64,000 nucleotides of DNA from Caproicibacterium sp. BJN0003 (GCF_026314295.1 NZ_CP111108.1:1054001-1118000), one strand, 5' to 3'. Counted from the stretch's first letter, positions 51,128 to 60,795 are shown. Notes: a model not told the origin generated them from the letters alone. Numbers and translations: made by a program.

Positions 51128-53767
51128 ATGGAGTGGACTGGATTAAATGAAATCCGCGAAAAGTATCTGGAATTCTTTGAAAGTAAAGGGCATTTGCGGT
51201 TGCCTAGCTTTTCTTTGATTCCTAAAGATGATAATTCGCTTTTACTGATTAATTCCGGCATGGCACCGATGAAAAAATATTTTACAGGGGAGGTAACTCC
51301 ACCGCGTAAGCGCGTTACAACCTGTCAGAAATGTATTCGCACCGGCGATATTGAAAATGTCGGGATCACCGATCGCCATGGTACTTTTTTTGAGATGCTG
51401 GGCAATTTTTCTTTTGGCGATTATTTTAAACACGAGGCGATTCCATGGGCATGGGAATTTTGCACGAAGGTCATGAAAATGCCGGTGGATAAGCTGTGGG
51501 TCACCATTTACCTGGATGACGACGAAGCTTTTGATATTTGGACAAAAGAAGTCGGCGTTAGCCCGGATCATATTGTTCGTCTCGGCAAAGAAGATAATTT
51601 TTGGGAACATGGTTCCGGCCCTTGTGGTCCCTGCAGCGAAATTTATTTTGACCGCGGAGAAGAACACGGCTGCGGAAAGCCTACTTGCGGCCCGGGTTGC
51701 GAGTGTGATCGCTATGTTGAATTTTGGAATGTCGTATTTTCGCAGTTCGATTCCGACGGAAAAGGAAACTATCCGCCGATGGAACACCCGAATATTGATA
51801 CCGGCATGGGGCTGGAACGTCTCGCCTGCATTATGCAGGGAGTCGATAATCTGTTTTTGGTGGACACCATTCAGAGTATTTTGCAGCATGTATGCCGTAT
51901 TGCTAAAGTTGAATATGGAAAAGACAAGAAAAAAGATGTTTCCATCCGCGTGATCACAGACCATATTCGTTCTACTGTTTTCATGATTGCAGATGGTGTG
52001 ATGCCTAGTAATGAGGGACGCGGTTATGTTTTGCGTCGTTTGCTGCGTCGGGCAGCCCGTCACGGAAAGCTTTTGGGAATTAATCGTCCATTTCTCTCTG
52101 AAGTTGCGGAAACTGTAATTGAGCAAAGCAAAAAAGCTTATCCGGAACTTTCTGAAAAGCGTGCGATGATTCTGAAACTTGTTTCGGTGGAAGAGGACAG
52201 CTTTAGCAGGACGATTGATCAGGGGATGCAGCTTTTAAATCAGTTGATCGATGATAATTCGACAAAATTGATTTCCGGAACGGACGCGTTTAAATTAAAT
52301 GATACCTATGGGTTCCCTCTGGATTTGACAAAGGAAATTGCTGCGGAGCGTGGAATTCAGGTTGATGAAAAAGCATTTTTTGAATTGATGAAGGAACAGA
52401 AAGAACGTTCCAGATCCGCCCGTAAAAACGCTGGAGCAGATGCATGGGCCGGAGAAAATAATCTTTTAGACGATTTGTCTGAAACAAAATTCTTAGGATA
52501 TACAGAAGATTCTGTAAATGCAAAGATTCTTGGAATCGTAAAAGATGGCGAGAGAGTCAAAAATGCGACTGCCGGAGACGATGTAACGCTGATTCTTGAC
52601 CGTACTACTTTTTATGCGGAAAGCGGCGGACAGGTAGGTGATACTGGGCTTATTACTTCTGCCGATGCGATTGTTAAGATTCAGGACACCACAAAAAATC
52701 ACGCAAAAACTTTTCTCCATTTTGGCCACATCGACGCAGGAAGTCTTCAGGTAGGAGATACGGTTGTAACTGAGAGAGATCAGAAACGCCATCAAGCCAT
52801 TATGCGAAATCATACGGCAGCTCACCTATTGCAGGCCGCTCTTCGCAAGGTACTGGGAGATCATGTGGAGCAGGCTGGACAGCTTGTGAATGAAGAACGG
52901 GTGCGTTTTGACTTTACACATTTTTCAGCTTTAACGGCAGAAGAACTCTCAAAAGTGGAATCGCTGGTCAATACCGTTATTTTGAATGCGGCTCCTGTTA
53001 CTTGCAAGGAAATGCCGATTGAAGAAGCAAAAAAATTAGGAGCAATGGCGCTGTTCGGCGAGAAATATGGAAAAATTGTTCGTGTTGTTTCTGTTGAAGA
53101 TTTCAGTAAGGAATTTTGCGGCGGAACACACGTTGATAATACTGCAAAGCTGGGGCTCTTTAAGATCGTTTCAGAAAGCAGTGCAGCTGCGGGAGTCCGT
53201 AGAATTGAAGCTGTTACAGGATTTGGAGTTTATGAGCTCTTAACAAATCTGCAAAAGGAAATCAGTGAAGCAGCTTCTGTTATGAAACTAAACAGTGCTG
53301 TCGATTTGCCTTCTCATGCAGAACAGATGATGCAGCAAATAAAAGAAAAAGAGAATACGATCAGCGAACTTTCCGAAAAGCTTGCTGGATTTCAAATTGA
53401 CGGTTTGTTTGCAGGAGCGAAGATGATTAACGGCGTACGGGTATGTACTGCAATGTTTTCCGGTACCGATTCTGCTACCTTGAGGACCATGTGTGATAAA
53501 ATTCGCGACAAGGCTCCTGATATGGTTGCCGCTTTGATTGGAATCAATGAAGGGAAAGCTTCTGTAGCGGTCACAGTAGGAAAAAATGCAATGCAGCGCG
53601 GTGCACATGCCGGGAAGATTGCCAAGGCGGTCGCAATGATTGCCGGAGGCAACGGCGGCGGACGGCCTAATTTTGCAATGGCTGGTGCGAAAGATCTGAC
53701 AAAATTAGACGAGGCACTAAAAGCGACTGACGGAATCGTGCAGAAAATGCTGAAACCTGAGGAATAA
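51128..53767 (+). CDS. alaS: Alanyl-tRNA synthetase
   Basis: This class II synthetase charges tRNA-Ala. The 879-residue protein has the N-terminal aminoacylation core (INSGMAPMKKYFTG, and a Cys/His-rich insertion GCGKPTCGPGCEC). Its editing domain carries the zinc-type HTAAH and CGGTHV, followed by a C-terminal oligomerisation domain with GNGGGRPNFAMAGA. I chose ATG 51128, nine bases after GGAG at 51115-51118; longer frames run into the leader terminator. Confidence 0.97.
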   Translation: MEWTGLNEIREKYLEFFESKGHLRLPSFSLIPKDDNSLLLINSGMAPMKKYFTGEVTPPRKRVTTCQKCIRTGDIENVGITDRHGTFFEMLGNFSFGDYFKHEAIPWAWEFCTKVMKMPVDKLWVTIYLDDDEAFDIWTKEVGVSPDHIVRLGKEDNFWEHGSGPCGPCSEIYFDRGEEHGCGKPTCGPGCECDRYVEFWNVVFSQFDSDGKGNYPPMEHPNIDTGMGLERLACIMQGVDNLFLVDTIQSILQHVCRIAKVEYGKDKKKDVSIRVITDHIRSTVFMIADGVMPSNEGRGYVLRRLLRRAARHGKLLGINRPFLSEVAETVIEQSKKAYPELSEKRAMILKLVSVEEDSFSRTIDQGMQLLNQLIDDNSTKLISGTDAFKLNDTYGFPLDLTKEIAAERGIQVDEKAFFELMKEQKERSRSARKNAGADAWAGENNLLDDLSETKFLGYTEDSVNAKILGIVKDGERVKNATAGDDVTLILDRTTFYAESGGQVGDTGLITSADAIVKIQDTTKNHAKTFLHFGHIDAGSLQVGDTVVTERDQKRHQAIMRNHTAAHLLQAALRKVLGDHVEQAGQLVNEERVRFDFTHFSALTAEELSKVESLVNTVILNAAPVTCKEMPIEEAKKLGAMALFGEKYGKIVRVVSVEDFSKEFCGGTHVDNTAKLGLFKIVSESSAAAGVRRIEAVTGFGVYELLTNLQKEISEAASVMKLNSAVDLPSHAEQMMQQIKEKENTISELSEKLAGFQIDGLFAGAKMINGVRVCTAMFSGTDSATLRTMCDKIRDKAPDMVAALIGINEGKASVAVTVGKNAMQRGAHAGKIAKAVAMIAGGNGGGRPNFAMAGAKDLTKLDEALKATDGIVQKMLKPEE

Positions 53768-53825
53768 AACTGATAAAATGATTTGATGATAAATAAAATC
53801 ATCTGGTAGAAAGGAGGAAAATCTA

Positions 53826-54164
53826 ATGGATTGTGTATTCTGTAAAATTGTATCGGGGGAAATTCCAAGCAAAAAAGTATATGAAGATGATCTCTGTGTT
53901 GCTTTTTGTGATTTGGATCCGCAGGCGCCGGTTCATATTTTAATTATTCCGAAAGAGCATATTGAATCTGCAGCTAAGATCAATTCTGAAAACAGTGGAA
54001 TCGTAGCACATATTTTTGAGGTGGCGGCGAAACTAGCTGTAGAAAATCATTTGGATGCTGGTTGGAGAATTGTTTGCAATGTTGGAGCAGACGGCGGTCA
54101 AACAGTTCTGCATCTGCATTTTCATTTGCTCGGAGGACGTTCTATGAAATGGCCTCCCGGCTGA
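53826..54164 (+). CDS. HIT-family nucleotide hydrolase (HinT type)
   Basis: The 112-residue protein has an N-terminal zinc-type DCVFCKI, the SKKVYEDD segment and the histidine triad HLHFHLLGG at the C terminus. HinT-like enzymes hydrolyse aminoacyl-AMP and AMP-lysine derivatives, which may fit its place after alaS. AAAGGAGG precedes the ATG. Confidence 0.93.
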   Translation: MDCVFCKIVSGEIPSKKVYEDDLCVAFCDLDPQAPVHILIIPKEHIESAAKINSENSGIVAHIFEVAAKLAVENHLDAGWRIVCNVGADGGQTVLHLHFHLLGGRSMKWPPG

Positions 54165-54207
54165 AAAATCAATCATTAAAGATTATTAGAGAAAGGTCTT
54201 GCTTTCA

Positions 54208-54771
54208 TTGAACGAACAGATCGAAAAAAATGGGCTTGCTTATTATAGAATGACGATCGCCGGCTGCGTACGCGATCTTCCGATCTGCCCAATCGGAGAA
54301 CATATGGATATTGCCGGATTTGTAATGCTCGGAGATGTTGAGATTACAGAACGTTCTGCAGAGGAGCTTTTAAAAAGGTGCCCTGAGCACGATGTCGTAG
54401 TGACTGCAGAAACGAAAGGAATTCCGCTTTGTTATGAAATGGCACGGCAGGGATGCGGCCGTTATATTGTAGCCAGAAAAAGTGTAAAAGCTTATATGCG
54501 CAACCCAATTCATGTAGAGGTGAAATCCATCACAACGGATCATCTGCAGAAGCTGTATTTGGCAGAAGATGATTATACCGGTCTTAAGGGGAAGCGTGTA
54601 CTGATCGTAGATGACGTTATCAGTACAGGAGAGTCTCTTAAAGCGATGGAGGAGCTCGTAGAGAAATTTGGCGGAAATATTGTAGGGCGTGCTGCCGTAT
54701 TGGCAGAAGGCGATGCGAAAGACCGCAAAGATATTATTTATCTGGAGCCTCTGCCATTGTTTGCAAAGTGA
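54208..54771 (+). CDS. Purine phosphoribosyltransferase (Apt/Xpt-like)
   Basis: The 187-residue protein has the PRPP-binding signature VLIVDDVISTGES (about 127-139) and an early GEHMDIAGF segment. It probably salvages adenine or xanthine. I chose TTG 54208, 11 bases after GAAAGG; TTG 54199 lies too close to that site. The protein ends with a hydrophobic PLPLF tail typical of the family. Confidence 0.82.
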   Translation: MNEQIEKNGLAYYRMTIAGCVRDLPICPIGEHMDIAGFVMLGDVEITERSAEELLKRCPEHDVVVTAETKGIPLCYEMARQGCGRYIVARKSVKAYMRNPIHVEVKSITTDHLQKLYLAEDDYTGLKGKRVLIVDDVISTGESLKAMEELVEKFGGNIVGRAAVLAEGDAKDRKDIIYLEPLPLFAK

Positions 54772-54801
54772 TTTTTTGCTGGCAAACAAGGAGGAATTTT
54801 T

Positions 54802-57003
54802 ATGAAGCGGCCGCTTGCGTTAGTAGGTTTTACATATCTGCTGGCACAGGTGGCTGCTGTTTTTTTAAAGAATTATTCGCTGACGGCCGGGCTTTCTATT
54901 GGATGTTTTCTATCTTTTTTTATTTTGGTGCGGATCCCGTCTTGCAGAAAAACTTATTGCTTTCCGGTAGCATTTTTGACCGCTGCGGTCGCTTTTACCA
55001 TTTTTACAGTCAGCGATTGGAATATTTCATCTATTAAATCGTTCGATAATCGAGAAGTAACGGTAACCGGAACAGTTATGGAGACGCCGGAACTGTCCAA
55101 CGAGAAATTTTATTATATAGTGAAGGTGGATTCCTGCGAAGGAACAGACACAAATGAATTGATTGGAAAAACGATTCGCCTTTCGTCAAAACAGGCACTT
55201 GGTGCAGAGAGTTTTGATACTCTAACTTGTAGGGCGCATTTTTATCCTACTTCTGATTCCTTTTCATCGTGGTCTAAAGGGATTTCTTTAGAAGGCTATA
55301 TTTTTGAATATATGCCTTTTTCCTATGAGACACCGCAGAACTATCCTTTGACTGCATTTCCGATGAAGCTGCGGGAGCAACTGCTGAGCAATATATGGGA
55401 TCATCTTTCAAAAAAGGCAGCTGGCCTTGGAGGAGCATTGCTTTTAGGAGATAAGGTTTCTCTTAGCCAGGAAATTGTGGATGATTTTCGATTGGCTGGA
55501 GTCATCCATCTGATGAGTGTTTCGGGATTTCATATGGGGATTATGACGCAGCTCTTTTTCTTGCTTTTGACATTTGTACCGATTTCGCGCCGCCGAAAAA
55601 ATCTTTTTGCAGTATTTGGAATTTGGCTTTTTATGGCGGTTACAGCGTTTACTCCTTCCGTTCTCCGCAGTGGAATTATGTATTTGATCATGCTGATTGG
55701 AAGGTTCTTTTATCGGCGCGCGGACAGTTTGAATTCGTTGGGATTTGCCGTCTTCCTAATTTGCTTGATGGATCCTTTTTCGGCAGCCGATCCAGGATTT
55801 TTGCTTAGTGTCAGTGCAACGCTTGGAATTTTGCTTTTCGCTTCTCCACTCATAAAGTGTTTTCTGCATTATTTACCAGAAAAGATGCGAAGCAATAAAT
55901 TTTTAAAAAAATTCAGTGAGATTCTTTCTATAACGATTTCTTCAATGCTTTTTACACTTCCTGTTATTCTGATTTATTTTCACACGTTTACTCCGGCATC
56001 CTTCCTTTCAAATTTCTGTCTGATTTGGCCGGTAGCACTTTTTCTTTATACAGTTGCCGGTACCGCAGTTTTAGGGGGAATTCCGGGTGTGAAAATTTTA
56101 GCAGTTCCGTTTTCATGGGCAGCAGAGCACCTTGCAGATGGAATTTTAAAAACAGTACATTGGATTGCATCTTTGCCGTATGCTTCTGTTTCAGTATCGG
56201 AGGAGTTTTCTCAATTTTTTCTGGTATGTGTCTTTTTGCTGTTTGGAATTACGTTCCTTTGCTTTTGTTCAAAGAAAAATCTACAGGCAGCGGGGATTTT
56301 ATCTGTTTGTATTTTGTTTGCAGGAATTTTTGGGTGTCAACTGGAAAGTTATAATGCCACGTGGGTCACATTTGTAGGGGGAGGAAAAGGGACCAGCCTG
56401 ATCTTCACCAAAAATGGGAAGAGTGCAGTAATCGGATGTAATACAAAAAGCAGACTGATTGATTATGCCCTTCGAGAGCAAAATACAAAAGAGGTTTGCT
56501 TCCTTACTTATTTGACGAAGAAACCCTCAGAAGAATGGGCAGCTTCTGATCTGATCTCAAAATGGGAGCCTGATCATGTATTGCTGCAGCCAGCCACATA
56601 TTTGGAGGATTCTATTCGACTTGCCTTGCCAAACGCCGGAAGTACTCATACGTTTGGAACTGCTTCTCAGATTGAGCTATGGGATCAAATTCGAATTACA
56701 GTTGTTCCTGGTGCAGCTTTTGCAACCATAGACGGTACAAGATTTTTAATTTGTTCCAAAGGGACGTCACTTGATTCTTTGCCCGAATCGTTTCAAAATG
56801 CAGATTTTTATTTTGGAGTTGATCTCCCAAAATCTTCAAAACCATTTCAGCCAAATAACATCTTTTTAAATCATTATTTGTCTTCTTCTCTGCAAAAGAG
56901 CAGCGCTAAATTGAATGTCCCAGTTTATATTACAGATGGAAATGGGAATTTTGTTTTGGAGATGAAACCGGATAATACGATTAAAATCAGGAGGAGTGCA
57001 TAA
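54802..57003 (+). CDS. comEC: ComEC/Rec2-family competence protein with a degenerate metallo-beta-lactamase domain
   Basis: ComEC forms the DNA-uptake channel for single-stranded DNA. The 733-residue protein has N-terminal helices and an OB/DUF4131-like segment (about 70-170). The Competence domain (about 200-460) contains GAVIHLMSVSGFH-type residues (VIHLMSVSGFHMGI). The C-terminal domain (about 515-733) occupies the place of the beta-lactamase-like nuclease domain. However, the usual VGQGD reads GGGKG and no HxHxDH metal motif is present, so a nuclease role is unlikely. No other com genes are in the window. Confidence 0.9.
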   Translation: MKRPLALVGFTYLLAQVAAVFLKNYSLTAGLSIGCFLSFFILVRIPSCRKTYCFPVAFLTAAVAFTIFTVSDWNISSIKSFDNREVTVTGTVMETPELSNEKFYYIVKVDSCEGTDTNELIGKTIRLSSKQALGAESFDTLTCRAHFYPTSDSFSSWSKGISLEGYIFEYMPFSYETPQNYPLTAFPMKLREQLLSNIWDHLSKKAAGLGGALLLGDKVSLSQEIVDDFRLAGVIHLMSVSGFHMGIMTQLFFLLLTFVPISRRRKNLFAVFGIWLFMAVTAFTPSVLRSGIMYLIMLIGRFFYRRADSLNSLGFAVFLICLMDPFSAADPGFLLSVSATLGILLFASPLIKCFLHYLPEKMRSNKFLKKFSEILSITISSMLFTLPVILIYFHTFTPASFLSNFCLIWPVALFLYTVAGTAVLGGIPGVKILAVPFSWAAEHLADGILKTVHWIASLPYASVSVSEEFSQFFLVCVFLLFGITFLCFCSKKNLQAAGILSVCILFAGIFGCQLESYNATWVTFVGGGKGTSLIFTKNGKSAVIGCNTKSRLIDYALREQNTKEVCFLTYLTKKPSEEWAASDLISKWEPDHVLLQPATYLEDSIRLALPNAGSTHTFGTASQIELWDQIRITVVPGAAFATIDGTRFLICSKGTSLDSLPESFQNADFYFGVDLPKSSKPFQPNNIFLNHYLSSSLQKSSAKLNVPVYITDGNGNFVLEMKPDNTIKIRRSA

Positions 57004-58043
57004 TGCCGATTGTCTCAGAGCCAAATTTGCGAAAAATCACGGAACAGAATCAACTGTCAGGCCTTTATTTGCTTTATGGGGAAGAACCGTATTTGGTATC
57101 CCAATGGGCAAATCGGATCATCAAAAAAGCGGTGGGGAAGGATGCGTCAGACTTTAATTTTCAACGCTTTTCCGGAGATGTCTCTGCAGATGATCTTGGA
57201 GATGCTTCAGAGGCACTACCATTTATGGCAGATAAAAAGTGTGTGGCAGTTTCAGATTTGACTTTGGACGGGCGTACGCCAAATGAGATGAAGAAGCTGG
57301 AACAGTTGCTATCAGAAGTTCCTGAGACAACGGTTTTGTTAATTTATCAGCTTTCTCAAAATGTTTTGTCGGCAAAAGATAAAAAATGGAAGAAAATTTT
57401 AGACCTTTGCAAAAAGAATGGAACTGTTGTAACATTTCCGAGAAAAAGTCAACAGGAACTCTCAAAGATCCTTTGTACCGGGGCCTCTAAACGTAACTGT
57501 ACGCTTTCTAAGTTTAATGCAGATAAAATTATTGCATCTGCGGGAACTGATCTGAGTACGCTCCTTCAGGAATTGGAAAAGCTCTGTGCTTATACAGGAG
57601 AAGGAGAGATCACGAAAGAGACAATCGATCAGCTGGTGACTAAAACGCTTGAAGTTCGTATCTATGATTTGAGTAAATGGATTCTTGCAGGAAATTATGA
57701 TAAGGCTTATCTTTTGCTGGATCAATTATTTGCACAGAATGTAGAACCGATTTCTCTGCTGTCCGTGTTGTCCGGTACTTATATGGATTTGTATCGAGTG
57801 CGCTCAGCAATCGAAAGCGGAAATCGTGCTTTGGATGTGGGAAAATATTTTGACTATTCAAGACGGGAATTTGTACTGACTCGCGCAGAAAGAGAAGTGC
57901 GTGACCTTTCCATGTCGGTTTTGCGCAAAAGTTTAGATGTGCTGGAAAAAGCGGATTTAGCGCTGAAAAGTTCTCGAGGAAATCGCAGAATTATTTTAGA
58001 AAAAACGTTGGCGGAATTATTGCTGACTGCCAAAGGAGACTAA
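57003..58043 (+). CDS. holA: DNA polymerase III delta subunit
   Basis: HolA is the clamp-loader subunit that opens the sliding clamp. The 346-residue protein has the family opening (GLYLLYGEEPYLV), an AAA-like middle region and the C-terminal clamp-loader collar region. The start overlaps the comEC stop by one base. The comEC-holA order is common in Firmicutes. Confidence 0.93.
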   Translation: MPIVSEPNLRKITEQNQLSGLYLLYGEEPYLVSQWANRIIKKAVGKDASDFNFQRFSGDVSADDLGDASEALPFMADKKCVAVSDLTLDGRTPNEMKKLEQLLSEVPETTVLLIYQLSQNVLSAKDKKWKKILDLCKKNGTVVTFPRKSQQELSKILCTGASKRNCTLSKFNADKIIASAGTDLSTLLQELEKLCAYTGEGEITKETIDQLVTKTLEVRIYDLSKWILAGNYDKAYLLLDQLFAQNVEPISLLSVLSGTYMDLYRVRSAIESGNRALDVGKYFDYSRREFVLTRAEREVRDLSMSVLRKSLDVLEKADLALKSSRGNRRIILEKTLAELLLTAKGD

Positions 58044-58046
58044 AAG

Positions 58047-58640
58047 ATGATTCATATCAATGAAGCAGTTGTAGTGGAGGGTAAATATGACCAAATTAAA
58101 CTATCTTCCATAATTGATGCATTGATTTTACAAACACATGGTTTTCGGATCTTTCAAGATCGAGAGCAGCTTGACCTTTTGCGTCATTTGGCAGAAACAA
58201 GGGGACTTTTGATCCTCACGGATAGTGATTCGGCTGGATTTCAGATCCGTAATTTTTTGGTGGGAGCAATCGGACCCAAATATATTAAGCATGCTTATAT
58301 TCCCGATGTTTTCGGGAAAGAACGCCGAAAAGAAAAGCCGGGAAAAGAAGGAAAGCTTGGTGTAGAAGGAGTCCCAAAAGAAGTTATTTTGGAAGCGCTG
58401 CGCCGTTCTGGCGCAATTGATGAGCAGTCTAAAGCTTTAAAAACGCCGGAAGATCAAATTACAAAACAGGACTTGTTCTTTTTAGAATTATCCGGTTGTG
58501 ACCAAAGTGTGGAGAAGCGTAGGCAGCTTTTAAACTATCTGCAATTACCAGAGCATCTTAGTACCAATGCGTTACCTAAAGTTTTAAATGCGTTTTTTAC
58601 AAAATCTGAATTTGAACAGATATGCGCTCGGATTTTTTAA
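58047..58640 (+). CDS. RNase M5-like toprim protein with a DUF4093-type C terminus
   Basis: RNase M5 matures 5S rRNA. The 197-residue protein has the toprim catalytic Glu in AVVVEGKYD and the acidic pair in LILTDSDSAG. The usual length and the C-terminal DUF4093-like region (about 100-180) match RnmV. The partner gene ksgA, often adjacent, is not here. It is three bases after holA. Confidence 0.85.
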   Translation: MIHINEAVVVEGKYDQIKLSSIIDALILQTHGFRIFQDREQLDLLRHLAETRGLLILTDSDSAGFQIRNFLVGAIGPKYIKHAYIPDVFGKERRKEKPGKEGKLGVEGVPKEVILEALRRSGAIDEQSKALKTPEDQITKQDLFFLELSGCDQSVEKRRQLLNYLQLPEHLSTNALPKVLNAFFTKSEFEQICARIF

Positions 58641-58656
58641 AAAAGTAAAAATCCGG

Positions 58657-58686
58657 TTGACAAGATATGATAGGAAGTGCTATACT
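58657..58686 (+). promoter_or_regulatory. Promoter of tRNA-Leu(GAG)
   Basis: TTGACA (58657-58662) and TATACT (58681-58686) are 18 bases apart. Confidence 0.85.
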
Positions 58687-58703
58687 ATTTTAGTCGCTGA
58701 GAT

Positions 58704-58788
58704 GCGCGAGTGCTGGAATTGGCAGACAGGCACGTTTGAGGGGCGTGTGTTGTATGACGTACGGGTTCAAGTCCCGTCTCGCGCACCA
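58704..58788 (+). tRNA. tRNA-Leu (anticodon GAG)
   Basis: The 85-base gene has a 7-bp acceptor stem (GCGCGAG/CTCGCGC) and an anticodon stem CACGT/GCGTG around loop TTGAGGG with anticodon GAG. It also has a long variable arm, the T-loop TTCAAGT and an encoded CCA. It is a second Leu tRNA besides the UAA one at 35072. Confidence 0.93.
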
Positions 58789-58829
58789 AAAAATCCACAT
58801 ACAGGTTTAAACCTGTATGTGGATTTTTT
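58788..58829 (+). terminator. tRNA terminator, perfect palindrome
   Basis: An 18-bp stem runs from the A-run just after the tRNA CCA to a run of six T. Confidence 0.95.
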
Positions 58830-58891
58830 CATTTTTTTATGTTATATTTACTTTAAATGGTTATGTAACCGGCATGCAAGGGGGGTAAGGC

Positions 58892-59572
58892 ATGAAGAAG
58901 CAAATCAAAGATTTTATTTTGAGCTTAGGCGCGGATGTGTGCGGTTTTGCGAATATCGACCGCTTTTTAGAAGCACCTGCAGGGTTCCACCCAAAAGATA
59001 TTTTCCCGGATTGTCAATCGGTCATTGTATTTGGGATTGCTCTTCCAAAGGGGTTGACAAAGGTCGACCCGAGACTCATATATGGCTATTTTAATAACAG
59101 TACCTGTCCGAATGTTGACCGGGTAGCATTTAGAGCAGCAAAAGAAATTGAAAGGCTTTATGGTGGGTATGCTGTACCGCTTCCCTCAGACGATCCTTAT
59201 GAATATTGGGATTCGGAAAAAATGGAGGGGCGTGGATTGATATCCATGAAACATGCCGCCGTGCTCGCCGGGCTTGGAACACTGGGCAAAAACACATTGC
59301 TTCTAAATGAGGAGTACGGTAATTTATTGACGCTGGGAGCAATCCTTACGGATCTCAACCTTGAATCCGATCCACTTGCCAAGAGTATCTGTATTGATGG
59401 TTGCAGTCTATGCATTCAAAGTTGCCCAACTCAAGCCTTGAATGGTCGCTGTACAAATCAGGCAAAATGCAGGCCAAATACATATGGAACCAATGCCAGA
59501 GGCTTTAGTGTTGTCAACTGTAATAAATGCAGAACAGTTTGCCCCATGCGATTTGGAAAGAGAAAGCAATAA
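58892..59572 (+). CDS. QueG-like (epoxyqueuosine-reductase-type) iron-sulfur protein
   Basis: The 226-residue protein resembles QueG: GHVGADVCGFA-type opening (LGADVCGFA), an AVLAGLGTLGKNTLLL stretch and two 4Fe-4S motifs, IDGCSLCIQSCP and NCNKCRTVCPM. QueG makes queuosine in tRNA, but full-length members have more than 300 residues and an additional C-terminal extension. Whether this short form acts on queuosine is open. AAGGGGGG precedes the ATG, with a small 5-2-5 palindrome (58859-58870) upstream. Confidence 0.82.
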   Translation: MKKQIKDFILSLGADVCGFANIDRFLEAPAGFHPKDIFPDCQSVIVFGIALPKGLTKVDPRLIYGYFNNSTCPNVDRVAFRAAKEIERLYGGYAVPLPSDDPYEYWDSEKMEGRGLISMKHAAVLAGLGTLGKNTLLLNEEYGNLLTLGAILTDLNLESDPLAKSICIDGCSLCIQSCPTQALNGRCTNQAKCRPNTYGTNARGFSVVNCNKCRTVCPMRFGKRKQ

Positions 59573-59650
59573 AAGGATCTGAACTTATGAGCATGCTTTC
59601 CTTGTTGTCTAAGGGTAATTATAATTAATTTTCGAAGGCAAGGAGATCAT

Positions 59651-60406
59651 ATGGAAATCATTACTGTTACAAAAGATAATTTAGAGCAAGAGCATATTTG
59701 CTGTGCCATTTCAAATAACAATGATTGTCAGGTTTCCGCAAAAAAGTCTTGGCTTGCAGAGAGATTTTCTGATGGGCTTGTCTTTAAAAAAGGCAATGTA
59801 CGAGGCAAATGCTTTATTGAGTATATTCCTGCTGAAAAAGCATGGTCACCCATTAAAGCAGATGGATATATGTACATAGATTGTCTTTGGGTATCGGGAA
59901 AATTTAAGGGGCAAGGCAATTCTAACCTTCTACTAGAAGAATGCATTAAGGACAGCAAAGAAAAAGGAAAACAGGGACTTGTAGTTTTATCTTCTAAAAA
60001 GAAAATGCCGTTTCTTTCAGATCCAAAGTATTTAAGACATAAAGGTTTTGAATTAGCTGATACGGCAGCGCCGTTTTACGAGTTATTGTATTTGCCTTTT
60101 GGAAAGGTATCTGACAAGCCTCGCTTTAAGGACAGCGTTAAATCGCCAAGAATTGAAGGACAGGGTTTTGTACTTTACTATACATATCAATGCCCATTTA
60201 CAGCAAAATATGTGCCTTTGATTGAAACTGTTGCTAATGAGAAGAGCATTCCATTTAAGACCGTTCGCTTTGAAACTGCAGAACAGGCGCAGAATGCTCC
60301 TGCTCCCTTTACTTCTTATAGTTTGTTTTTTAATGGAGAATTTGTAACACATGAAATCCTTTCTGGTAAGAAATTTGAAAAAATCATTGCAGAAAAAGGA
60401 TTGTAA
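59651..60406 (+). CDS. GNAT acetyltransferase fused to a YoaP-type C-terminal domain
   Basis: The 251-residue protein has an N-terminal GNAT core (about 10-150; the DCLWVSGKFKGQGNSNLLLEE stretch carries the acetyl-CoA motif). A C-terminal domain (about 165-250) has the thioredoxin-like YTYQCPFTAKYV opening of the YoaP family. YoaP proteins have no known substrate. AAGGAG precedes the ATG. Confidence 0.85.
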   Translation: MEIITVTKDNLEQEHICCAISNNNDCQVSAKKSWLAERFSDGLVFKKGNVRGKCFIEYIPAEKAWSPIKADGYMYIDCLWVSGKFKGQGNSNLLLEECIKDSKEKGKQGLVVLSSKKKMPFLSDPKYLRHKGFELADTAAPFYELLYLPFGKVSDKPRFKDSVKSPRIEGQGFVLYYTYQCPFTAKYVPLIETVANEKSIPFKTVRFETAEQAQNAPAPFTSYSLFFNGEFVTHEILSGKKFEKIIAEKGL

Positions 60407-60469
60407 GAAAATAGCTTAAAGTGTTTTGTGTAGTTAAAACTATGTGCCTAAATTGAGTAAATGACAAAG

Positions 60470-60513
60470 AAGATGGGGTACACCTTATTTTGTTCGGTAT
60501 ACTCCATCTTTTT
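60470..60513 (+). terminator. Rho-independent terminator after the GNAT-YoaP gene
   Basis: AAGATGGGGTACACC (60470-60484) pairs with 60496-60510 with one mismatch, then TTTTT. Bases 60514-60630 show no feature I can support. Confidence 0.8.
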
Positions 60514-60630
60514 AATGCTTTTTGTCTTTGATTTATTCTTGTAGGACGGCAGATAATTGTGGTCTAAGAGAAATATTTTAAAGGACAAAACTTTGTATTT
60601 ATACATTGATAAATTATAAAAAACAATAAA

Positions 60631-60670
60631 AAAGAAAAGCAATTCGTTAAAAAACGAATTGCTTTTCTTT
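60631..60670 (-). terminator. Terminator of the tRNA-Ser gene
   Basis: An 18-bp perfect stem (60631-60648 with 60653-60670) has a 4-base loop, followed on the minus strand by T-rich sequence. Confidence 0.9.
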
Positions 60671-60671
60671 T

Positions 60672-60757
60672 TGGCGGAGAGGAAGCGACTCGAACGCTCA
60701 ATGCCTTGCGGCACACCACATTTCCAATGTGGCTCCTTACCATTAGAATACCTCTCC
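60672..60757 (-). tRNA. tRNA-Ser (anticodon GGA)
   Basis: The 86-base minus-strand gene has a GGAGAGG/CCTCTCC acceptor stem and anticodon stem CCACA/TGTGG with loop TTGGAAA (GGA). It also has a long variable arm, the T-loop TTCGAGT and an encoded CCA. Confidence 0.95.
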
Positions 60758-60795
60758 AAATGGTAATTGCTTGTCTTTTTATTGGCGACTTTAAT

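Noticed and set aside
51242-52126. Open frame of 294 codons on the minus strand inside alaS
   Set aside because: It is a mirror of the alaS coding strand; the peptide shows no known motif and alaS is unambiguous.
58859-58870. GGTTATGTAACC as an operator for the QueG-like gene
   Set aside because: A 5-2-5 repeat is short enough to occur by chance and no regulator is encoded nearby.
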